Assembly (NCBI RefSeq): GCF_030867095.1
Contig: NC_081832.1
Coordinates: 60,745,444 to 60,809,443 of the forward strand
DNA from: Alligator mississippiensis
Taxonomy: Eukaryota; Chordata; Crocodylia; Alligatoridae
Length of the DNA: 64,000 nt
Direction of reading: 5' to 3'
Made by a program: the position numbers and the translations under genes. The stretch's first letter is position 1. Each line of letters begins with the position of its first letter. Below are positions 61,625 through 64,000 of the stretch, one piece after another. The notes beneath the pieces were generated by a model. The model saw only the letters and a list, made by a program, of their open reading frames with translations. It was not told the origin of the DNA and ran no database searches.

Positions 61625-63643
61625 CATATGTGGATAAGGCCAAGAAAGTTTTGAAATTGTAGCCAAACAAAAGGCCACTAATAGGGGGAAGGAGGAGGAG
61701 CAGGTCTCTTTAATCAAATGCTAGCAATTGGAACTGGCTGTTTGGCTTTGTAGTTTGGCTGGAAGGGCAGGGCGATAACTGGACGTGATATAATTCTTGA
61801 GTAAATTACAGGAGCTTGCTCAATGTGATAGAAAGCCTGCTGAGATGTTTCACAGGTTTCTTTCTCTATGATGGTTGTTGACACCTCACTTAGCACCCAG
61901 AAGCCTGACCAATGCTACAGCAAGGAAGAAATTTGTGTGACCTACGGAGAAAAGGTCTCTTCTAACTTTACTCTAGAGTCTGCTGGGGGTGCACTGGCTT
62001 TTTCTTGTCTTGTTTAGCTGCCTTTTCTCATGAGTACCAGATCACGTCTGCTCACTAGGTCTCAAATGCCTGGGTCATGCTTGCCCAGACTACAACTCTT
62101 CTGTCTTTTCAGATACAGGTTTCTACTGCAGAATAGCTCCAGTGAATTCTTGGGACAATTTCTCAGGTGCTTTGGGCTTTATGTTTTGATGTCTTTGTAT
62201 GATCTGCCATCTTGTAGACTCAGCTTTTCTTTCTTTTTTTGTAGTTCCAGTATTCTTGAAAGGCCAGTGGTTTTTTCCCCCCAAATGTCAGGTAATACCA
62301 ACAGAATGATGGACATGAGAACTGGGAAATTTTGGGTGCATCTTCAGATGCATTTACTCCAGCCCAGATGTACCATGCAGTAAGCTGGAGTAAGGATTTT
62401 TGGGTAGGTGTCTACACATGTGGAGATTAGGGAGAAGAGTTGCTCCCAGTTCACATCAAGCCCAGCATCTTTCAGCCAGGGAGCCCTGGCACTGGTCTGA
62501 TCAGTTCTGCAGCCCATCACAGCTTGCCATGTTTTGAGGCGCAAAAAATATTTTCACATGACCCCCGTCCTGGCTGAGTCCAAGGGGGCACAACCTGAAC
62601 TAGAAATTATCAGTTTCTTAGCCCAAGCTCAGTACCCAAGGGCATGAGCCATGCAGCAAGTCTAGCTCTTGCCTCTAACCGACCTTCCTGACCAGACCAG
62701 CACCACACACACATACCTACATTGGGACACCACCAACCCACACTAAAAAATAAAATATTTCAATCCCTGATGGAAGACCCCCTGACCTGCAGGAAGAGGC
62801 CATAGGCAGCCACAAACATCCCCCTCTTCCCTGCCAGCATGATGCTCAGCCCCAGAGAAACAGCACAAGCCTCCAGGGCCTCAAGGCTCTCAGCTGCCCC
62901 AACATTGAAAAAGAAAAAAAAAGCATTTTGGCTGCACCAAGTTTCACTTCCTTACACACACTCCAGATGTCCCAACTGAAGCACTGGGCCTAAAAACTGG
63001 GGCTTGACGTGGCATGCCCAAACTCAAAGGCTCAAGCCCAGCACCTTAATATCATCTCTCATATTGAAATGGTTTGCATCACTTGCCATATTGCTATGCC
63101 ATTTTGCTGAATTTGCAGTGCTTGCTGTCACTGTATAAGGATGGACCGTGTCATTAACTACTGCCAGAGGTCTACAACCTTTTATTAGCATGGGTCACAG
63201 TTTGCAACTTGGCTAGTACTGTGGGATACTGTTCCTTTCTGGCTGCTCCAGCAGATCCTACTCTGTGCAGAGGGCTGCTCTCTTGCCCCTCTAATGAGGC
63301 TTCAGCACAAAAATGTGCTATTGTGAAGCATGACCAGCCTTCCATGATTTTACAAACTCAGCTGTGATAGTGACCAGAGGCCATGGTGAGGGACACGAAG
63401 GGGCAGAAGGAGATCAGTACACAATAAAATGTAGAACATGGAACACAGGCTGGACTGGATATCTGGGGATTAGCACTCTGTTAGTGAAACATGGACTGGA
63501 AAACTTTTTTTGCAGGGTGAATTTCCTGCTCTCTTTCTATAGCTAAAATGGTGTTGAAGCCTCTTGCCCTTGCCAGTCAGATCCTGTCCATATGCCATAG
63601 GTTGCTGATTTAGATAATTATTTCTCTCTTCCCTCTTCTCTTC
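61625..63643. other. Intergenic, no gene recognised
   Basis: A short palindromic TTTACTCCAGC/GCTGGAGTAA pair at about 62352-62392 sits beside GGGTGCATCTTCAGATGC, a relic of the same MITE type as at 59.8 kb. Otherwise nothing nameable. Confidence 0.4.
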
Positions 63644-64000
63644 ATGGCTACAAGAATTGTTCTTTGGGCACTGCTGTGTGTTACGGGAAGATGCAGTCCC
63701 TGTCTCCTGGACAACTGGGATGAGGAGCTGGTTGCACCCCCATCCTCCCTGCAGAGGACCTCTCTGGGGGGGAACCCTGGCACCAGCCCCACACCATGCT
63801 GCTACTGCACCCCAAGTGTGTCCCTGCTGCACGTGGCTTGGGCAATGCACGATGAGCTGTTTGTGCAGGCCAAAGGGTGCCCAACCCACTACACCCTGTT
63901 GCTGCTGGTCTTCATGATGCCCCAGGAACAGCTGTACTCCTGGTTTGGGATCCTGAGCTACACTGGCATGGGGAGGCAAGCCTCGGCTGGCCTGCAACCA
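63644..64000 (+). CDS. Unidentified partial reading frame with signal-peptide-like start
   Basis: From an ATG at 63644 the frame is open for 119 codons and leaves the window without a stop. It starts MATRIVLWALLCVTG, a short charged start followed by a hydrophobic stretch such as a signal peptide has. A Cys/Pro-rich part follows (TPCCYC), then LLHVAWAMHDELFVQAKG, a Leu-rich segment and EQLYSWFGILSYTGM. I do not recognise the family. The minus strand is open over the same bases and the region is GC-rich, so chance is possible. It could be the first exon of a secreted or membrane protein, or part of a repeat. Confidence 0.3.
   Translation, partial: MATRIVLWALLCVTGRCSPCLLDNWDEELVAPPSSLQRTSLGGNPGTSPTPCCYCTPSVSLLHVAWAMHDELFVQAKGCPTHYTLLLLVFMMPQEQLYSWFGILSYTGMGRQASAGLQP

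Overview
This is a vertebrate nuclear window with one confidently identified protein-coding gene, SH3TC2, on the + strand. All 17 proposed coding exons lie between about 24.4 and 47.05 kb. Spliced, they give 3,891 nt (1,296 residues plus stop), with every exon-exon phase closing; human SH3TC2, from memory, has about 1,288 residues. The repeats are CR1 LINE ends with the typical sauropsid 3' tail, old MIR/CORE-SINE fragments, and many short terminal-inverted-repeat and foldback DNA elements. This points to a reptile, most likely a crocodilian, though the species cannot be proven from sequence alone.

Layout. 1-24.4 kb is gene-poor and carries repeats: a probable LTR-type fossil near 6-7 kb, several hAT-like elements, a 949-bp TIR element at 14.0-15.0 kb, a CR1 3' end at 20.4 kb and an inverted pair of hammerhead-like repeats at 20.9-21.2 kb. 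24.4-47.05 kb is SH3TC2. Exon 1 encodes a Met-Gly-Cys-Cys-Cys lipid-anchor start, exons 3-9 the N-terminal region and two SH3 domains, the 1.7-kb exon 11 and exons 12-17 the tetratricopeptide (TPR) part. 47.05-63.6 kb is gene-poor again: a second copy of the 14-kb TIR element, a CR1 on the minus strand, a 112-bp duplicated segment, and an element at 60.84-61.62 kb built from alternating inverted GC-rich units. At the right edge an unidentified reading frame begins at 63,644 and runs out of the window.

Biology. SH3TC2 is known in mammals as an N-myristoylated Rab11 effector of Schwann cells needed for myelination; loss causes Charcot-Marie-Tooth type 4C. The window has the whole coding sequence, a candidate conserved regulatory block in intron 1 and hairpin-forming repeats in introns 6 and 9. 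Neither mammalian neighbour gene (ABLIM3 or ADRB2) was recognised in the flanks. The most unusual content is the density of foldback elements and a repeat family whose copies together resemble a hammerhead ribozyme core.
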